Part shown: positions 61,075-64,000 of the stretch, piece after piece
Numbering within the stretch: the first letter of the stretch is position 1
Layout of the letters: the number at the start of each line of letters is the position of its first letter
Source: Mesorhizobium escarrei
GTDB taxonomy: Bacteria; Pseudomonadota; Alphaproteobacteria; Rhizobiales; Rhizobiaceae
Assembly: GCF_935825525.1 (NCBI RefSeq)
Contig: NZ_CAKXZT010000121.1
Span: 25,595-89,594 of the forward strand
Length of the DNA: 64,000 nucleotides
Direction of reading: 5' to 3'
Made by a program: the position numbers and the translations under genes
Notes under the pieces: generated by a model
Told to the model about the DNA's origin: nothing
The model's database searches: none
Seen by the model: the letters and a program-made list of their open reading frames with translations, nothing else

Positions 61075-61094
61075 CCGCCGCCCGATGTCGGCGG
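61075..61094 (+). terminator. Small intercistronic hairpin after the second binding protein
   Basis: CCGCCG (61075-61080) pairs with CGGCGG (61089-61094) around eight bases. No T run. Similar placement to the tauA and tctC hairpins suggests a role in favouring binding-protein expression. Confidence 0.35.
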
Positions 61095-61179
61095 CACCTC
61101 GAGATCAGAGCGCCGCCCGGGGACCGGCGATCCGCAAATGACCCCGACACTGACATTGGTAAGAGGGGGAGCTAGCGCC

Positions 61180-62247
61180 ATGACCAAGGCGGAACCGGAC
61201 CGGCCCGTGAAGCTGTCCTGCCGAAGCCTGTGGAAGGTCTATGGCGCCGATGCCCAACGCCACGTCCGAAAGCGGGACCTCCTTTCCGGCGACCCGAGCA
61301 CCGTAAGCGAACGGCTCAAGCGAGACGGGAAAATTCCGGCAGTGATCGACGCCAGCTTCGATGTCCTTGTCGGCGAGATTTTCGTCGTCATGGGCCTGTC
61401 CGGCTCGGGAAAATCGACACTGCTGCGCTGTCTGTCGCGTCTGATCGAGTCCAGCCATGGCCAGGTGCTCCTGGATGGCGAGGACCTGCTCGCCGCCAGC
61501 CCGCAGCGGCTGATCGAGCTACGCCGCAGCAGCATGGGCATGGTGTTCCAGCATTTCGGGCTGCTGCCGCATCTGAGCGTCCTCGACAATGTGGCCTTTC
61601 CGCTCCGCGTCCAGGGATGTTCCGTCGGCGAGCGGTATGCGAGGGCGAGGGAAATGATTGCGCTGGTCGGCCTCGAGGGTCGCGAGACATCTTTCCCGCA
61701 TCAGCTTTCCGGCGGCCAGCAGCAGCGCGTGGGAATCGCACGCTCGCTGGCGGTCGGGCCGGGGCTCTGGTTCCTCGACGAACCGTTCTCCGCGCTCGAT
61801 CCGCTGATCCGGCGGCAGATGCAGGACGAGTTTCTGAGACTCCAGAAGAAGCTCGGCAAGACCATCGTCTTCATCACCCACGACATCCAGGAAGCCTTCC
61901 GCCTGGCGGACCGGATCGCCATCATGCGCCAGGGCGAGATCATCCAGATCGGTCGGCCAACCGATATCCTGCGCGATCCGGTCGACGACTACGTGGCACA
62001 GTTTGTCGAAGACATATCGCTGCTTCGCGCGGTCCATGCGGCCGATATCGCAGTCCAGAGCGGCGTCGACTACGGCCCGTGCATGGAGACAGTGCTGGAC
62101 ACGGTGTACGTGGAAGAGCTCGTGGCCAAGGTCGCCACCGGCAGCACCGGATTCCGTGTGGTCAATGCAGCCGGAAGCGTCGTGGGGACGATCGATCGCC
62201 AAACCGTTTTGCAGGTCCTTGAGCGAGACAGGGAACGGCGGCATTGA
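61180..62247 (+). CDS. proV: Quaternary-amine ABC transporter ATP-binding protein (copy 2)
   Basis: A 355-residue ATPase with Walker A GLSGSGKSTLLR, LSGGQQQRVGIARSL, WFLDEPFSALDPLIRR and THDIQEAF, nearly the same as copy 1 through the core. The C-terminal domain (about 265-355) is diverged. The start is uncertain: ATG 61180 has AGAGGGGGAG upstream and is preferred over ATG 61138. Overlaps the permease start (TTGA). Confidence 0.9.
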   Translation: MTKAEPDRPVKLSCRSLWKVYGADAQRHVRKRDLLSGDPSTVSERLKRDGKIPAVIDASFDVLVGEIFVVMGLSGSGKSTLLRCLSRLIESSHGQVLLDGEDLLAASPQRLIELRRSSMGMVFQHFGLLPHLSVLDNVAFPLRVQGCSVGERYARAREMIALVGLEGRETSFPHQLSGGQQQRVGIARSLAVGPGLWFLDEPFSALDPLIRRQMQDEFLRLQKKLGKTIVFITHDIQEAFRLADRIAIMRQGEIIQIGRPTDILRDPVDDYVAQFVEDISLLRAVHAADIAVQSGVDYGPCMETVLDTVYVEELVAKVATGSTGFRVVNAAGSVVGTIDRQTVLQVLERDRERRH

Positions 62248-64000
62248 ATGAGCTCAACACAGTCGCCTCGCGGCGGTTGCGCTGGGATGCCGGCCTGTCG
62301 GTCTGGATAGCGGTTGTGTTCTTTACGATTCTTTGCCTGGCGCTACGCGGCGTCCTGCCTTGGCTCGCCACCTATCCTGCTGATTGGGTCGCGCCAATAG
62401 CACAATGGGTGGACGCTTGGAGCGCCGTCATCACCGAGCTGGTTCGGCCGGTATTTCGCGGCATCTCCTGGCTGCTCAAATGGCCGATGGTGGGTGTGCA
62501 AACTGGCCTGCAATGGCTTCCCTGGCCGATGACAATGCTCGTGGTCGGCGTTATCGCGCTGCGTGCCGGCGGCTATCGCCTCGCCGCCTTTTCGATCTTT
62601 ACGCTCGGCTACCTCCTGATGACCAAATACTGGCCCCAGAGCATGAACACCCTGGCTCTCGTCCTGCTGGCCATTCCAATCTCCGTCTTCGCAGGATTCG
62701 CTATTGGCGTCCTCGCCTTTCAGGTGAAGCTGGCGCGGGCGACCATCAACGTCGCCCTCGACGTGATGCAGACAATGCCCGCCTTCGCCTATCTCATCCC
62801 GTTGCTGCTGCTGTTCGGATTCGGCCCGGTGGTCGGGCTGATTGCCAGCGCCGTCTATGCCATCCCTTTCATGGTGAAGAATACGATACTGGGCCTTGAG
62901 CGTGTCCCGAGCGACATTGCCGAGGCCGGCGTGATGAGCGGCTGCACGCCACGGCAGCGCTTCTGGCTGGTGGATGTGCCGACGGCTGCACCTCAGCTCC
63001 TGGTTGGGATCAACCAGACGACAATGGCCGCGTTCAGCATCATGATTATCGCCTCGATCATCGGCGGCTTCGCGGATATCGGCTGGGAAGTCCTTTCTTC
63101 GATGCGCGCGGCCGCGTTCGGCCAGAGCTTGCTCGCCGGCGGTGCGATTGCGCTTCTCGCCATGGTCATGGACCGGATCACGCTCGGCCTGGCCGGGCAC
63201 GGCGGCGTCGCGCAGCACCCGGCCTGGCTCACCAGCCGGCGCATGTGGAGCGTCATCGGCATAGCATTGGTCGGCGCGTGGCTCATCCGACTGAGCGGGA
63301 TCGCAATCACGCTCCCCTTTGCCTCCACGCGAGGCCTGATCGACGCCGATGCCGTCAATAACGGGGTTCTGGGCCTCGTTACACGCTTTGACGGCCCGAT
63401 CGAGACTTTCAAGAATGGGGTTCTCTACTACTTTATCCTGCCGCTTCGGATTGGCATGATCCGCGCAGTAACGCCGCTCTCCTGGGGCATTGCCTTAACC
63501 CCAACGGTGATCGCCGTTTACGTGGCATCTGTAGCCGTCATTTCCTATGGCCTCGCGCTGCGTTTTGGCTGGCGTCCGGCATTTGCCGTAGTCGTTGCAG
63601 CGCTCTATTTCTTCTTTGGATTTTCCACCTTCCCCTGGCCCGCCACGATCGCGCTAATTGTCACTCTGGCCTGGCGATGCGCCGGTCGCTCAGTCGGGCT
63701 GTTCGCGCTCTCGAGCTGCATCTTCATCCTGTTGACAGGGCTCTGGGAGCCCTTCATGCAGTCGGCTTATCTCTGTGGCCTGGCGGTGCTGTTGTGTTTG
63801 GCGATCGGTGGGGCTCTCGGCATCTGGGCGGCGCACAGCGACACGGTCTCACGGGTGCTGCGGCCCATCCAAGACGCGCTGCAGACGATACCTCAGTTCG
63901 TCTTCCTCATTCCGGTTTTGATGTTCTTCAAGGTAGGGGAACTCACAGCTCTGATCGCGATCATGCTCTACGCGATCGTGCCGCCGATCCGTTACACCGA
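62244..64000 (+). CDS. proW: Quaternary-amine ABC transporter permease, double-length (copy 2), cut by window end
   Basis: The frame opens at a TTG overlapping the ATPase stop and stays open to the window edge, about 585 codons. First half: MQTMPAFAYLIPLLLLFGFG and GINQTTMAAFSIMIIASIIGG. The start of the second half is seen in LQTIPQFVFLIPVLMFF and IVPPIRYT. It parallels the 697-residue copy 1, so about 110 residues should follow outside the window. NELNTVASRRLRW at the N-terminus is not conserved with copy 1. Confidence 0.88.
   Translation, partial: MNELNTVASRRLRWDAGLSVWIAVVFFTILCLALRGVLPWLATYPADWVAPIAQWVDAWSAVITELVRPVFRGISWLLKWPMVGVQTGLQWLPWPMTMLVVGVIALRAGGYRLAAFSIFTLGYLLMTKYWPQSMNTLALVLLAIPISVFAGFAIGVLAFQVKLARATINVALDVMQTMPAFAYLIPLLLLFGFGPVVGLIASAVYAIPFMVKNTILGLERVPSDIAEAGVMSGCTPRQRFWLVDVPTAAPQLLVGINQTTMAAFSIMIIASIIGGFADIGWEVLSSMRAAAFGQSLLAGGAIALLAMVMDRITLGLAGHGGVAQHPAWLTSRRMWSVIGIALVGAWLIRLSGIAITLPFASTRGLIDADAVNNGVLGLVTRFDGPIETFKNGVLYYFILPLRIGMIRAVTPLSWGIALTPTVIAVYVASVAVISYGLALRFGWRPAFAVVVAALYFFFGFSTFPWPATIALIVTLAWRCAGRSVGLFALSSCIFILLTGLWEPFMQSAYLCGLAVLLCLAIGGALGIWAAHSDTVSRVLRPIQDALQTIPQFVFLIPVLMFFKVGELTALIAIMLYAIVPPIRYT

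Noticed and set aside
1..64000. tRNA, rRNA, riboswitch, intact insertion sequence or replication origin
   Set aside because: None was recognised by eye; a covariance-model scan would be needed to exclude small RNAs.

Overview
The window is GC-rich chromosomal or plasmid DNA from an alphaproteobacterium of the Rhizobiales, most likely a Mesorhizobium-like organism. The clues are the dominance of ABC, TctABC and betaine-type uptake systems, FCD-GntR, BetI-type TetR and LuxR regulators, and a palindromic intergenic repeat near 55.75 kb of a kind common in rhizobial genomes. No rRNA, tRNA or CRISPR array was seen. Nearly all of the window is catabolic and transport gene sets, broken by a zone of decayed fragments.

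Region 1 (0.5-20.3 kb) is one regulon of organic-acid catabolism, nearly all on the minus strand. It holds a PdxA-family dehydrogenase, three beta-decarboxylating dehydrogenases of the isocitrate/isopropylmalate/tartrate family, three MmgE/PrpD proteins, an SDR without the usual catalytic Tyr, a haloacetate-dehalogenase-like hydrolase, an AbrB-type membrane protein, a complete tripartite tricarboxylate transporter (TctABC), a ferric-iron-like ABC transporter and a GntR/FCD regulator. The 10-mer ATTGTCAACA occurs once in front of each of the four operons and is probably the GntR operator.

Region 2 (21.9-34.7 kb, plus strand) is an oligopeptide-type ABC transporter interleaved with a MarR regulator, an SDR and two DAO-family flavin oxidases, followed by a nitrilase relic and a TauABC-type transporter. 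This suggests uptake and oxidation of an N-substituted amino acid, opine or similar amine.

Region 3 (34.7-42.5 kb) is a decay zone: fragments of a tyrosine integrase, an SDR, an amino-acid ABC transporter, transhydrogenase PntB and a serine recombinase. They surround an AbiE toxin-antitoxin pair whose toxin has lost its C-terminal part, an orphan rhomboid protease and a DUF1003 protein.

Region 4 (42.5-64 kb) carries two related modules, each with a BetI-type TetR regulator and a quaternary-amine (ProXVW-like) ABC transporter with an unusual double-length permease. Module 1 adds an SMP-30 lactonase, three SDRs, a flavin monooxygenase and a LuxR regulator. Module 2 adds an acetoin-dehydrogenase-like complex (AcoABC), an SDR and an SDR gene collapsed by internal deletion. 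Three promoters in module 1 share an 18-bp dyad, and two of these promoters are near-duplicates in inverted orientation. Together these look like a pathway for importing and breaking down one or more quaternary ammonium compounds.
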